A stretch of 64,000 nt of DNA, from assembly GCF_009696275.1 (NCBI RefSeq), contig NZ_VUMI01000012.1, positions 61,413 through 125,412 of the forward strand, read 5' to 3'. This DNA comes from Eisenbergiella porci (GTDB lineage Bacteria > Bacillota > Clostridia > Lachnospirales > Lachnospiraceae). How positions within the stretch are numbered: the stretch's first letter is position 1; the number at the start of each line of letters is the position of its first letter. Below, one piece after another: positions 1 to 9,139 of the stretch. A program made the position numbers and the translations under genes. Under the pieces are notes generated by a model. It had not been told where the DNA came from, searched no databases, and saw only the letters and a program-made list of their open reading frames with translations.

Positions 1-60
1 TTCCTTTACGGCGACCTGCCATGGCGGCTTTCTTCTTATTTTAATTATGTCCTGTTTCAT
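1..60 (-). CDS. 5' end of a minus-strand gene, cut by the window edge
   Basis: The first 20 codons of a minus-strand reading frame are visible, starting at the ATG whose complement is at 58-60. They begin MKQDIIKIRRKPPWQ and stay open to the edge. A purine-rich AAAGGCG stands 4 bases before the ATG. A promoter fits upstream on the same strand: TTGCAA at 96-101, a 16-base spacer, and TAAAAT at 74-79. The gene diverges from the PadR regulator gene. The peptide is too short to assign a function. An alternative start at 20-22 has no ribosome-binding site. Confidence 0.5.
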   Translation of the reverse strand, partial: MKQDIIKIRRKPPWQVAVKE

Positions 61-163
61 GTCGCCTTTACCTATTTTACAGAAAAAACGGGAATTTGCA
101 AGCTATTCTTTAAAAATAGTGAGAAAATCATAACAGGGCTGCAACAGAAATTGCTGCAATATG

Positions 164-239
164 TTGACAGACGACATATGTCGTGCTACGATATAAAAAA
201 GTTAATATATCGTAAGACGACATAACGGAACACGATATA
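164..239 (+). promoter_or_regulatory. Promoter with an array of palindromic operator sites upstream of padR
   Basis: A near-consensus promoter is present: TTGACA at 164-169, a 17-base spacer, and TACGAT at 187-192. The spacer contains a perfect 14-bp palindrome, ACGACATATGTCGT (171-184). A second inverted repeat, ACGATATA (188-195) and TATATCGT (206-213), overlaps the -10 box. Further half-sites lie at 217-223 (ACGACAT) and 232-239 (ACGATATA). The ATGT/ACAT core resembles sites described for PadR-family repressors. The array sits directly before the padR gene, so autorepression is the simplest reading. Confidence 0.75.
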
Positions 240-281
240 GTTCTGTGAGATGCACAGGCAGGACTGTGAAAGGAGAAAGGG

Positions 282-656
282 ATGGAGCCTAAGAAGGAAC
301 CGCTTACAGAGAGTTATTTTTATATACTGCTTTGCCTGTACCGGCATGCGAATCACGGATATGGGATTATGCAGGAGGCCGGGGAGCTGTCGGGCGGCCG
401 GGTCAGGATTGGTTCGGGCACCATGTACGGAGCGGTCAGCAATATGATGAAAAAAGGCTGGATTGCGGAATGTGACGCAGAACCGGAGTATGGAACGGCA
501 GGGGGAAGCAGGAATACAGGAGTGAGGAAAAAACTGTATGTTCTGACGGATACCGGCAGACAAGCTCTGGAGGCAGAGCTTGTCCGGCTGATTGAGATGC
601 TCAAAAGCGCGGAAAAGATTATAGGCCGGCCGTCTGAACTTTTACTGAAAAAGTAG
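282..656 (+). CDS. PadR family winged-helix transcriptional regulator
   Basis: This 124-residue protein is a single PadR winged-helix domain. It opens with EPLTESYFYILLCL, runs through the HGYGIMQEA helix, and has the recognition region GTMYGAVSNMMKKGWI followed by the beta-wing and LTDTGRQALEAE. The C-terminal helix used for dimerisation is short, as in the compact PadR-s2 subfamily. The ATG at 282 follows AGGAGAAAGG, which fixes the start. The gene lies 91 bp before a DUF2812 membrane protein, a pairing common in Firmicutes in which the regulator controls the membrane partner. The palindromic sites upstream suggest that it represses its own operon. The inducer is not apparent. Confidence 0.9.
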   Translation: MEPKKEPLTESYFYILLCLYRHANHGYGIMQEAGELSGGRVRIGSGTMYGAVSNMMKKGWIAECDAEPEYGTAGGSRNTGVRKKLYVLTDTGRQALEAELVRLIEMLKSAEKIIGRPSELLLKK

Positions 657-747
657 ATTAGGAAAAATTTTCATTGAAAAAGTGGATTGGGAAAATTTTG
701 GCCCGCAGAAATACATATCCGGCAGGCTGATGCGGAAAGGAGAATTT

Positions 748-1293
748 ATGGATACCAAAGTATCATTCAGAGGTTATATGGCATGGAATTATGACAGGGA
801 GGAGCAGGACCTTGACAGAATGTCGGAACAGGGCTGGCAGCTGATAAAAGGAGGCTGTTTTTTCAGTATTTACACCAGGCAGCCGGGAATCCTTTATCGT
901 CACAGGATTGATTACAACCCGGACGTAATGAACGACCCGGAAGAGAAAAGACGTTATCTGGAGCTGTTTGAGGAACAGGGCTGGGAGTTCGTTGGGAAAA
1001 CCTTCAATGGGTGGATTTACCTGAAAAAACAGTACATTCCGGGAACGCCGGAGGAAGAATATGAAATTTATACGGATTCAGAATCTCTGGCGGAACTTGT
1101 AAAAAGATGGAAAAAGCTGGCCTATCTGCTGAGCGCCCTGGCAATTTCACAGCTTGGGCTGTATGTGGCGCTGGGAATAAACGCTGGTTATTTAAGCCCC
1201 GTTCTCATCATAATCTTTGTAGGGATGTTCTGTTGGATTCAGTGGGGAATACACCAGCTGAAGAGGAAGCTCCTGGGAGATGGGATAAATTAA
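748..1293 (+). CDS. DUF2812 domain membrane protein
   Basis: The protein has 181 residues. The N-terminal two thirds match the DUF2812 pattern: an MAWNYDREEQDLDRMSEQGW opening, a RHRIDYNP strand, and a repeated EEQGWEFVGKTFNGWIYLKK unit (residues about 72-92). Two hydrophobic segments follow, near residues 128-146 and 152-170, so the C-terminus is anchored in the membrane. The ATG at 748 is chosen over an upstream start at 682 because AAAGGAGAA lies 7 bases before it. It is probably co-transcribed with the preceding padR gene. DUF2812 proteins usually occur beside PadR regulators. Their biochemical role is unknown, and nothing here narrows it. Confidence 0.8.
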   Translation: MDTKVSFRGYMAWNYDREEQDLDRMSEQGWQLIKGGCFFSIYTRQPGILYRHRIDYNPDVMNDPEEKRRYLELFEEQGWEFVGKTFNGWIYLKKQYIPGTPEEEYEIYTDSESLAELVKRWKKLAYLLSALAISQLGLYVALGINAGYLSPVLIIIFVGMFCWIQWGIHQLKRKLLGDGIN

Positions 1294-1313
1294 CTGAGAC
1301 GGGAGGCGGATGG

Positions 1314-1565
1314 ATGAACGCAGGCATTATTGAAATCGATCTTCATGGGAAAAATGTGCTTCAGGCAAAAGCTGAGGTAGATGCCGTGCTGAAAAGGACG
1401 GACAGCAGTGTATACAGGCTGCGGATAATTCACGGGTTTCACGGAGGCACGGGCATACGGAATATGCTTCAGGAGGAATATGGCTACGGCAGAGAACCGA
1501 AAATTATCCGGGTGCAGGGAGGAAATAATCCGGGCATCACGGAGCTGGTTCTGAGGGACTACTAA
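1314..1565 (+). CDS. Small Smr-domain protein
   Basis: This 83-residue protein is almost entirely an Smr domain, the nuclease-type domain found at the C-terminus of MutS2. It shows the IDLHGKNVLQAKAEVD motif near residues 8-23 and a central RLRIIHGFHGGTGIRN block with the conserved HG. The HGxGxG core reads HGFHGGTG here, so it is slightly altered. The start at 1314 follows GGGAGGCG; the longer upstream frame overlaps the DUF2812 gene and is rejected. Stand-alone Smr proteins are usually considered nucleic-acid binding or nicking, but the substrate is not known. The gene follows the DUF2812 gene by 20 bases, so the three genes may form one operon. Confidence 0.8.
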   Translation: MNAGIIEIDLHGKNVLQAKAEVDAVLKRTDSSVYRLRIIHGFHGGTGIRNMLQEEYGYGREPKIIRVQGGNNPGITELVLRDY

Positions 1566-1761
1566 ATTTTCCCGTCCTGCAAATACTGCAGTAAATCATA
1601 AAAACCTGTAAAAATACTGCCTGGAAAACGAATGGGACAGAGCCAAAGTCCCGATTATCGGACTCACTATATGCTATTCTTAGACTATGGAAGGGCTCAC
1701 AGAGACCTGACATTGGAAACAGAGAAACGTTTTAGTTGAGATAGCAGAAAGGAGCCGCGGT

Positions 1762-1869
1762 ATGAAAGGTTTTTATGTTGGTGAAGGTTACATGGGATGT
1801 GTGAACGGACAGTATATGCTTTTTGCAGACGAGGCTGACTATATGGATTATGTAGAGGAGCAGGCATGA
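1762..1869 (+). CDS. 35-residue orphan small protein
   Basis: A short frame begins MKGFYVGEGYMGCVNG and ends in DYMDYVEEQA. It has a good ribosome-binding site (AAAGGAG, 1748-1754). It is rich in Tyr, Gly and acidic residues and has no membrane segment. The sequence looks like a compact beta-strand pair (FYVGEGYMGCV, QYMLF) followed by an acidic helix. I recall similar 30-40 residue proteins from other Lachnospiraceae, but I know of no function. The TGA stop lies inside the terminator stem at 1858-1882, so translation to the stop would interfere with hairpin folding. Confidence 0.6.
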   Translation: MKGFYVGEGYMGCVNGQYMLFADEADYMDYVEEQA

Positions 1870-1889
1870 TAAATGCCTGCTCCGTTTTT
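1858..1889 (+). terminator. Rho-independent terminator overlapping the small ORF stop
   Basis: A perfect 10-bp stem, GAGCAGGCAT (1858-1867) with ATGCCTGCTC (1873-1882), closes a 5-base loop and is followed by CGTTTTTA. The left arm contains the last codons and part of the stop codon of the 35-residue frame. Confidence 0.85.
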
Positions 1890-1994
1890 ATAATGTAACA
1901 GTTCGGGACGGCGGGAATATTGGGCATTATAATATCAAAAGCCATTTTATGCGTCTTAAAAATTTACAAAGGAGCGGCTGTAACGATAATCAAA

Positions 1995-2909
1995 CTATAA
2001 CAACACTTCAGCCATAAGCCGGTTGAAACGGTCATTCTCGCTCCATTGCGGAAAATGACAGGACTTTTCAAACCAGAAAAACTGCTTTTCGGTTTCTATG
2101 GTTTCAAAATATTCCCTGGCTAATTCAGAGGATACATGGCTGTCATACCTGCCTTCTATAAATATGACAGGTGTGCCGAAACGGGTCATGCCTTCAAAAT
2201 CCGTCTCCATCAGTTCCGGCCACAGATGCCGGATTGCCTGCAGGCTGCCTTTCTGCCGGCGGAGTAGATCGGGAAGGGAGTAGCACCCGGAAAAAAGGAA
2301 GGGAGTGATCAGCTTGTTGTAATTGGTTTTTCCATAAAGAGAACCTTTGTGCTTTACCACCTGCTTCGTAACAAAAAGCAGATCGGAAAGCCAGTTGTCA
2401 CCGGTGTAGGCGCAGTCTGTTGTCCGAAGCCGTTCCAGGGCCTTACTGTCGGCATGTGCCAGAGCGTATTCATAGGCTGTGCGGCAGGATTTCTTCATGT
2501 TGACTACCTGGCCGCAGCCGATGTAGGTTTTCACCAGCTCAGGATGCCGCGCGGTGAAGGTAAGACCCAGAACGCTGCCCCATGAATGGCCCACAAGATA
2601 CAGGCAGTTCTGACGGAATCGTTCCAGCAAAATGGTAGTAAGCGAGAGGAGATCCTGAAGAAAGGTTTCCATGGTGACCGCGCCGTCCTCAAAACGGTAA
2701 TAGGATTTGCCTGCACCGCGCTGCTCCCAGACAACGACGGTGAAGTTCTCCTCCAGCCCGCGGTTGAATTTCATGACCAATGGAAGCGCGGCATCTCCGG
2801 AACCGCCGTGAAGATAGAGCAGCAGCGGCGCATCCTTTTTCTGTGCGCGTATGGAAACATACTGGGGCATGCCGTTGAGGCCTATTAAGGACTGTTCGTT
2901 GATAAACAT
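1995..2909 (-). CDS. Alpha/beta hydrolase, proline iminopeptidase-like
   Basis: The 304-residue protein has the alpha/beta hydrolase fold features of the proline iminopeptidase-like group. The oxyanion HGG motif is in LYLHGGSGDA (near 31-40), WEQRGAGKS is at 61-69, and the nucleophile elbow GHSWGS has Ser109. The acid is Asp256 in EGRYDSHVS, and the base is His285 in SCHFPQWSE. All three catalytic residues are therefore present. No signal peptide is seen, so the enzyme is cytosolic. The ATG at 2909 follows GGGAGG; a longer frame up to 3191 overlaps the promoter and is rejected. The substrate cannot be predicted; it could be a peptidase or an esterase. Confidence 0.85.
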   Translation of the reverse strand: MFINEQSLIGLNGMPQYVSIRAQKKDAPLLLYLHGGSGDAALPLVMKFNRGLEENFTVVVWEQRGAGKSYYRFEDGAVTMETFLQDLLSLTTILLERFRQNCLYLVGHSWGSVLGLTFTARHPELVKTYIGCGQVVNMKKSCRTAYEYALAHADSKALERLRTTDCAYTGDNWLSDLLFVTKQVVKHKGSLYGKTNYNKLITPFLFSGCYSLPDLLRRQKGSLQAIRHLWPELMETDFEGMTRFGTPVIFIEGRYDSHVSSELAREYFETIETEKQFFWFEKSCHFPQWSENDRFNRLMAEVLL

Positions 2910-2937
2910 ATTCCCTCCCGTAAAACTATTTATTTTT

Positions 2938-2966
2938 ATTCTAACGTCTGGAACAGGCCGTGTCAA
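2938..2966 (-). promoter_or_regulatory. Promoter of the alpha/beta hydrolase gene
   Basis: On the minus strand TTGACA (2961-2966) is followed after exactly 17 bases by TAGAAT (2938-2943). The start codon lies 28 bases further on. Confidence 0.75.
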
Positions 2967-3019
2967 ACGGGAGAAAATCAACCGGACAAAAATCAATTTT
3001 TTCTCCCATTGCCCGGAAC

Positions 3020-3048
3020 TGGACAAAAAGCAGGAAAAAAAGTATAAT
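3020..3048 (+). promoter_or_regulatory. Promoter of the degenerate GGDEF gene
   Basis: TGGACA (3020-3025), a 17-base spacer and a consensus TATAAT (3043-3048) are present. The gene start is 97 bases downstream. The promoter diverges from the hydrolase promoter about 55 bp away. Confidence 0.75.
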
Positions 3049-3144
3049 AATTTTGGCTGTACTGCTGCGCGGAAATGCTTCGTACAGCCGCGGTAAAATA
3101 ACAGCAGAACGCGGGCATAAGCCGGCAGAAGGAAGGGCGAGGGT

Positions 3145-4071
3145 ATGGCATACGGTTTGATTTCCCTGGAAAAAAGATTAAAGGAAAACATAAAATACTA
3201 CAGTCTGGAAAATTTATATGATCTGGACGAGATACAAAGGCTCTTTTGCAGTTTGTGCGAGGCGCTGGGCACAGAGCTGCTGCTTACAGAGCGGCACGGG
3301 GAAAAGGTGGTTTGCGTTGGTGATTTCTCCGGATTTGAACCGGATGTGGTAAGCGATCCGGGGCGGAAGATCCGCGTGGCGGACAGAACCGTCGGCCATC
3401 TTTATGCAAAGCTGAATCAACAGGCCGCCGGACAGACGGCAGAAGCCGTTCTTGACAATGTCGCAAAGCTGTATTCTTCTTTGGGAGAAAAGCAGTACAG
3501 ATTCCGGGAAACTGCCATTTATGCGGATGAACTGGAGGAAGCGCTGGAGAAGGACAGATATCAGGCAAAGCATGGGGAGCATGTGGATGCGCTGACAGGA
3601 CTGCTGAGCAGACCAAGCTTTGACAGCAGGCTGAAGGAGCTGGCTGAGACGGGGACTGCGCCGGATGCGCTGATTTGTGTGAATATCAATGACTGGAAGT
3701 TTGTAAACGAAAACTACGGCGATGAAGAAAGCGACAGATTGATAAAGACTGTGGCAGGAATTCTGAAACAGGAAGCAAAACCTGAGTATGTTATGGGCCG
3801 TGTGGACGGCGATGTTTTTTATGTGGTGATAGAAGTGCCGGAGGATGGTGAGGCAGAAGCCTACTGCCGGCGGGTCAGGGAGGCCTGCAGGGCTTATGAG
3901 GATGCCATACTGGCGCCTTCCGTTGCCATTGGCATGGTAAACAGGGCGAGCGTGGAAGAGGATTTTACGGCGCTGTTTTCCGAGGCGGAGTATGAGATGT
4001 TCCGGGATAAATTTGATGAAAAGAATATGCCGGGATACAGGGAGCGTCTGGAGAAGGGGCTGCAAAGATAG
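3145..4071 (+). CDS. Degenerate GGDEF domain protein
   Basis: The protein has 308 residues. Residues 1-120 form a small alpha/beta sensory-like domain of no type I recognise. A coiled region (120-145) leads to a GGDEF domain with the usual opening DALTGLLSRPSFDSRL (148-163) and the INDWKFVNENYG block. The signature itself is DGDVF at 221-225 instead of GGDEF, so both the first Gly and the metal-binding Glu are lost. By family knowledge this should abolish diguanylate cyclase activity. It may bind GTP or act as a signal receptor. The GTG-like upstream context has no strong Shine-Dalgarno beyond GAAGGGCGAGGG before the ATG at 3145. Confidence 0.8.
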   Translation: MAYGLISLEKRLKENIKYYSLENLYDLDEIQRLFCSLCEALGTELLLTERHGEKVVCVGDFSGFEPDVVSDPGRKIRVADRTVGHLYAKLNQQAAGQTAEAVLDNVAKLYSSLGEKQYRFRETAIYADELEEALEKDRYQAKHGEHVDALTGLLSRPSFDSRLKELAETGTAPDALICVNINDWKFVNENYGDEESDRLIKTVAGILKQEAKPEYVMGRVDGDVFYVVIEVPEDGEAEAYCRRVREACRAYEDAILAPSVAIGMVNRASVEEDFTALFSEAEYEMFRDKFDEKNMPGYRERLEKGLQR

Positions 4072-4078
4072 GAATATG

Positions 4079-4104
4079 GTAACTGTGAGGGTACAGGGCA
4101 GTTA
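4079..4104. repeat. Intergenic GTAACTGT/CAGTTA palindrome
   Basis: GTAACTGT (4079-4086) and CAGTTA (4099-4104) are inverted around TGAGGGTACAGGG-type spacer sequence, seven bases after the GGDEF gene stop. This is one member of the palindrome family described in the findings. Confidence 0.5.
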
Positions 4105-4123
4105 TGGAATATATTAAAATATA

Positions 4124-4166
4124 GCCGCGGCCAGAGCAGATTTTTTTCTGCCGGCCGCTTTTTTTT
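4124..4166 (+). terminator. Rho-independent terminator of the degenerate GGDEF gene
   Basis: GCGGCC and GCAGA pair with TCTGC and GGCCGC, with a small internal bulge. A run of eight T residues follows. Confidence 0.75.
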
Positions 4167-4366
4167 GCAGGACTGCGGCAGACGGCCCGGACAAAAGCTT
4201 TGCTGCCGGAAAATAAAAGAATAATCCTCATTGTATTAAGGTTTGAAAACACCGGAATTTGTTTATAATAAATTTATAAAAAACGATGAAATTAAGAAAA
4301 AGAGAGAAAACAAGAGATAAATTAAGATATGTTGAGTAAACAACATTTTTAGTCTTGTGAAGGGCG

Positions 4367-4395
4367 TTGCATAAAATAAACCAAAAACATAATAT
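4367..4395 (+). promoter_or_regulatory. groES-groEL promoter
   Basis: TTGCAT (4367-4372) and TAATAT (4390-4395) are separated by 17 bases. The predicted start of transcription falls just before or within the CIRCE operator, which is typical of HrcA control. Confidence 0.65.
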
Positions 4396-4406
4396 ATGTA
4401 TAGTGT

Positions 4407-4433
4407 TTAGCACTCAAACAAGATGAGTGCTAA
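4407..4433 (+). promoter_or_regulatory. CIRCE operator for HrcA
   Basis: TTAGCACTC (4407-4415), nine bases, then GAGTGCTAA (4425-4433): an exact match to the CIRCE consensus. The heat-shock repressor HrcA binds this site, so the groES-groEL operon should be repressed by HrcA at normal temperature. Confidence 0.97.
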
Positions 4434-4482
4434 CAACAAAATAAAACCGGTGAAAGAAAGAATTCATTAAGGAGGCATTTTT

Positions 4483-4770
4483 ATGAAATTAGTACCTTTA
4501 GGTGACAGAATCGTTTTGAAGCAGTTAGAAGCAGAAGAGACAACAAAATCCGGAATTGTTCTTCCCGGACAGAACAAAGAAAAACCCCAGCAGGCAGAAG
4601 TAATTGCAGTAGGCCCCGGCGGAGTAATCGATGGAAAAGAAGTTAAGATGGAAGTGAAAGCCGGCGACAAGGTAATCTATTCCAAATATGCCGGTACGGA
4701 AGTTAAGCTGGATGACGATCAGGAATACATCATCGTAAAGCAGTCCGATGTTCTTGCAGTAATTGAATAA
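4483..4770 (+). CDS. groES: Co-chaperonin GroES
   Basis: The 95-residue protein is a full-length GroES/Cpn10, the heptameric lid of the GroEL folding chamber in the cytosol. It starts MKLVPLGDRIVLKQ, has the mobile loop EAEETTKSGIVLPGQNKEKP (about 17-36) that contacts GroEL, and ends SDVLAVIE. AAGGAGG stands 8 bases before the ATG. It is followed after 44 bases by groEL and preceded by a CIRCE operator, so the pair is a heat-inducible operon. Confidence 0.98.
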   Translation: MKLVPLGDRIVLKQLEAEETTKSGIVLPGQNKEKPQQAEVIAVGPGGVIDGKEVKMEVKAGDKVIYSKYAGTEVKLDDDQEYIIVKQSDVLAVIE

Positions 4771-4811
4771 GCAGACACGAAACCAAAATCATAAATTCAG
4801 GAGGCGTTTGA

Positions 4812-6449
<1,638 letters not shown>

Positions 6450-6461
6450 CCTATAAGTTTA

Positions 6462-6496
6462 AATCCGGTCACAGAATTTTCTGTGGCCGGATTTTT
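6462..6496 (+). terminator. Rho-independent terminator of groES-groEL
   Basis: AATCCGGTCACAGA pairs with TCTGTGGCCGGATT across a short TTT loop, then TTTT. The structure also ends just short of the converging minus-strand GGDEF gene. Confidence 0.85.
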
Positions 6497-6512
6497 GTGG
6501 TTTACGGGAATT

Positions 6513-7406
6513 TTAGAAGATAGTTTTTATGTAGCTGCCTTTTCCGTTTTTCTTTGCCTGGTACATGGCTTTATCAGCCGCCCGGTAATAATCAAAATAA
6601 GAAGGGGCATACTCTTTATTGATTGCGGCGCCGATGCTTACGCTGACGGGAACACAGCTTCCGTTCAGTTCCCTGGTGCGCAGAAGTACTTCTTTGCAGA
6701 CACGTTCCACAAGCCCTTCGTCACAGGTCTGGTATGCGAACAACCCGAATTCGTCCCCTCCTATGCGGAAAACAGTATCTGTACGGCTGCATACATTCCG
6801 CAGAATGGATGCAAAACGGAACAGTACCTCATCTCCCTGGCAGTGTCCGTAGGTATCGTTGATGCTTTTAAAGTTGTCAACATCAAAGACGAACATGGCA
6901 TTGTGCGTACAGGGGCTCTGCTGCATCAGCAGGCTCTGTATGAGCTGTCTGCCGGCGGCCGCATTGTATACTCCCGTGTGGCCGTCCATATTTGCCAGAT
7001 GCTGCAGCTTCAGCCTGTGCTGCACCTCGCTGTCAATATCCTGAAAAAAACCCACTGCCTGCATATTCCCGGCATCGTCCAAATAAGAGGTAAAAACCGC
7101 CCGGTACCACCGGTAATCCCGACAGGCACCAAGCCTGGAGAGAAGCTCCGCCGACAGTGTGCATTCCTGGGACTCCAGCGAGCGGAAAACATGGGAAAGC
7201 GACGGCAGATAATCAGGATGCAGGATGCCCGACTGAACAAGCCCCTGCGCCCCGTTATGTATGACAGGCGGCAGGCCGAAGCGCTGCGCGCATTCCGTTT
7301 CCGGATATAGATCCTTTGCCTGTGTATCGTATTCCCATATTATATCTGCAAAATTCTGCAGAAGGATTTCCAGCTTCTGTGGGTTTTTCGTCCATTCCCG
7401 GCTCAT
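6513..7406 (-). CDS. PAS-GGDEF diguanylate cyclase
   Basis: The predicted 297-residue protein has an N-terminal PAS-like fold (about 10-128), with FADIIWEYD and the PAC-type RWYRAVFTSYLDDAGNM. A linker helix follows, then a GGDEF domain with HTGVYNAAAG, FDVDNFKSINDTYGHCQGD and an intact RIGGDEF signature (GGDEF at 216-220). All key residues for making cyclic di-GMP from two GTP are present. No membrane segment is seen. The ATG at 7406 is preferred to one at 7451, because the upstream 15 codons contain GGCGGTGGG, which looks like a ribosome-binding site, and a TATAGT-like -10. The gene converges with groEL. Confidence 0.85.
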   Translation of the reverse strand: MSREWTKNPQKLEILLQNFADIIWEYDTQAKDLYPETECAQRFGLPPVIHNGAQGLVQSGILHPDYLPSLSHVFRSLESQECTLSAELLSRLGACRDYRWYRAVFTSYLDDAGNMQAVGFFQDIDSEVQHRLKLQHLANMDGHTGVYNAAAGRQLIQSLLMQQSPCTHNAMFVFDVDNFKSINDTYGHCQGDEVLFRFASILRNVCSRTDTVFRIGGDEFGLFAYQTCDEGLVERVCKEVLLRTRELNGSCVPVSVSIGAAINKEYAPSYFDYYRAADKAMYQAKKNGKGSYIKTIF

Positions 7407-7601
7407 TTGTCTGTACCCACCGCCTTTCTTGTTATTTCCGACACTATACATGGCACGTACATATCATAATGTTATCATTGACGCAAGCAGCAGACAACGC
7501 GTTACAGAACGTATTTTTATGACAAAACAGGACAGGAAAGGACAGAGTGTGTTAAAATAAAAAGGCCATAAAGGAAAAGATAAAAAGGAGTGTAAATAAA
7601 A

Positions 7602-8345
7602 ATGACATATATTTTTTTTACTGTGGGGATATTGTGCCTGCTTTACTGTGCGGGAATTCTGATATCAGGAGTTTTCGGTTCCTGGTTTTTCCTGATCTGG
7701 GGAGCGGCCGGCGCGGGCTTTATGGCACTGGCCTGGATGTGGAAAAATAATATAATAAGCCGTCTTCCGGCAGCGGTAAAGCTGCTGCTTGTAATCGTGC
7801 TAGCGGCCGGAATTCTGGTGTTCCTTTTTATTGAAGGCCTGATTATCAGCAGGTTTCACAGCAAGGGGGAGCCGGGGCTGGATTATCTGATTGTCCTCGG
7901 GGCCCAGATGCGGGACAGCGGCCCGAGCAAAGCGCTTGCGCTGCGGCTGGATACGGCGGTGACCTACCTGGAAGAAAATGAAGCTACGCTTGTGGTGGTT
8001 TCAGGAGGGAAGGGAAGCAATGAGCCGGTGAGCGAGGCGCAGGGAATGTTTGATTACCTTGTTGCGAAAGGAATTGCGCCGGAACGGATTGTGATGGAGG
8101 ACAAGTCCACGAATACCAAGGAAAATCTGGAATTCTCCCAAAAACTGATTCCCGAAGCAGCCAGCGTGGGGATTGTTACGAATAATTTCCATGTCTACCG
8201 GGGAACGCGGCTTGCGGTTAAGCAGGGCTTTTGTACCGTATGCGGACTGGCGGCGCCTTCAGATATTCCTATGCAGGCGAACAACATGGTCAGGGAATTT
8301 TTTGGCGTAATGAAGGACCTTCTCTATGGTAATATGACGCTGTGA
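7602..8345 (+). CDS. YdcF-like DUF218 membrane protein
   Basis: The 247-residue protein has three or four N-terminal membrane helices (residues about 2-22, 27-45 and 58-82). They are followed by a DUF218/YdcF-type domain with DYLIVLGAQMRDSGPSKAL, RLDTAVTYLEE, VVVSGGKGSNEPVSEA, EDKSTNTKENLEFS and VTNNFHVYRG. Family members include E. coli YdcF and SanA/ElyC, which are linked to envelope maintenance. The reaction is not established. AAAAAGGAG precedes the ATG at 7602. It diverges from the PAS-GGDEF gene and is followed by the separately promoted apt gene. Confidence 0.85.
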   Translation: MTYIFFTVGILCLLYCAGILISGVFGSWFFLIWGAAGAGFMALAWMWKNNIISRLPAAVKLLLVIVLAAGILVFLFIEGLIISRFHSKGEPGLDYLIVLGAQMRDSGPSKALALRLDTAVTYLEENEATLVVVSGGKGSNEPVSEAQGMFDYLVAKGIAPERIVMEDKSTNTKENLEFSQKLIPEAASVGIVTNNFHVYRGTRLAVKQGFCTVCGLAAPSDIPMQANNMVREFFGVMKDLLYGNMTL

Positions 8346-8383
8346 CAGGTCAAAAACCCTGTAAATACAGGCATTTTGGGCGG

Positions 8384-8412
8384 TTGACTTATACAAGGAT
8401 AAATAATATAAT
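8384..8412 (+). promoter_or_regulatory. Promoter of the apt-rel run
   Basis: TTGACT (8384-8389), 17 bases, TATAAT (8407-8412). It leaves a leader of about 118 bases before apt. Confidence 0.8.
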
Positions 8413-8536
8413 AAATAATAGTTTTTTAGGGAAAAATGACCAGAAGGAAAAAGTCTTTCAGGAAAAGACATAAAGGGCAGGGACAATTCGGCAGCCCAGT
8501 AAAAGAAAGGCCGGTTTGCGGCGGAAAGAGGACAGA

Positions 8537-9061
8537 ATGAAAAAGCTGGAAGAATATGTGAGATGTATTCCGGATTTCCCGGAGGAAGGGGTCATGTTCA
8601 GGGATGTGACCAGCGTTCTGCAGGATGCAGACGGCCTGCACCTGGCGATTGATACCATGCAGGAGTTAGTTAAGGATCTGGATTTTGATATTGTGGTGGG
8701 GCCGGAATCCAGAGGCTTTATCTTCGGGACCCCTATAGCCTATAATAATCATAAGCCCTTTGTGCTCATCAGAAAGAAAGGGAAGCTCCCCTGTGAGACG
8801 GTTTCCATGGAATATGAGCTGGAATATGGCACTGCAGTGATCGAGATACATAAGGATGCGATCATGCCCGGCCAGAAGATTCTGATTGTGGATGATCTGA
8901 TTGCGACAGGAGGCACCACGGAGGCAATGATCCGCCTGGTGGAATCCCTGGGCGGCGAAGTGGTCGGAGTAGTGGTACTTATGGAGCTTGCAGGGCTTAA
9001 GGGCAGGGAAAAGCTGAAGGGCTACCGTTTGGAGTCCGCAATCTGCTATGAAGGAAAATAA
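8537..9061 (+). CDS. apt: Adenine phosphoribosyltransferase
   Basis: This 174-residue enzyme joins adenine to PRPP to give AMP in purine salvage. It shows IPDFPEEGVMFRDVT at the N-terminus, the flexible GPESRGFIFG loop, RKKGKLP, and the PRPP-binding signature ILIVDDLIATGGTT near residue 117-130, with the hydrophobic-acidic-acidic core. Length and motifs are those of the family. The ATG at 8537 follows AAAGAGGA; an in-frame TTG at 8516 lacks a site. apt-rel linkage is conserved in Firmicutes and ties nucleotide salvage to (p)ppGpp metabolism. Confidence 0.96.
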   Translation: MKKLEEYVRCIPDFPEEGVMFRDVTSVLQDADGLHLAIDTMQELVKDLDFDIVVGPESRGFIFGTPIAYNNHKPFVLIRKKGKLPCETVSMEYELEYGTAVIEIHKDAIMPGQKILIVDDLIATGGTTEAMIRLVESLGGEVVGVVVLMELAGLKGREKLKGYRLESAICYEGK

Positions 9062-9139
9062 TAGAACAGGATTTAACATGTGAAGACCTTGTACATCAGG
9101 GTTTTTGGCTATAACAATAAAAGTGGCGCCGGTGATGAT

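Noticed and set aside
6483..7310. 275-codon plus-strand frame opposite the PAS-GGDEF gene
   Set aside because: It overlaps the groEL terminator and lies antisense to a protein with complete GGDEF motifs.
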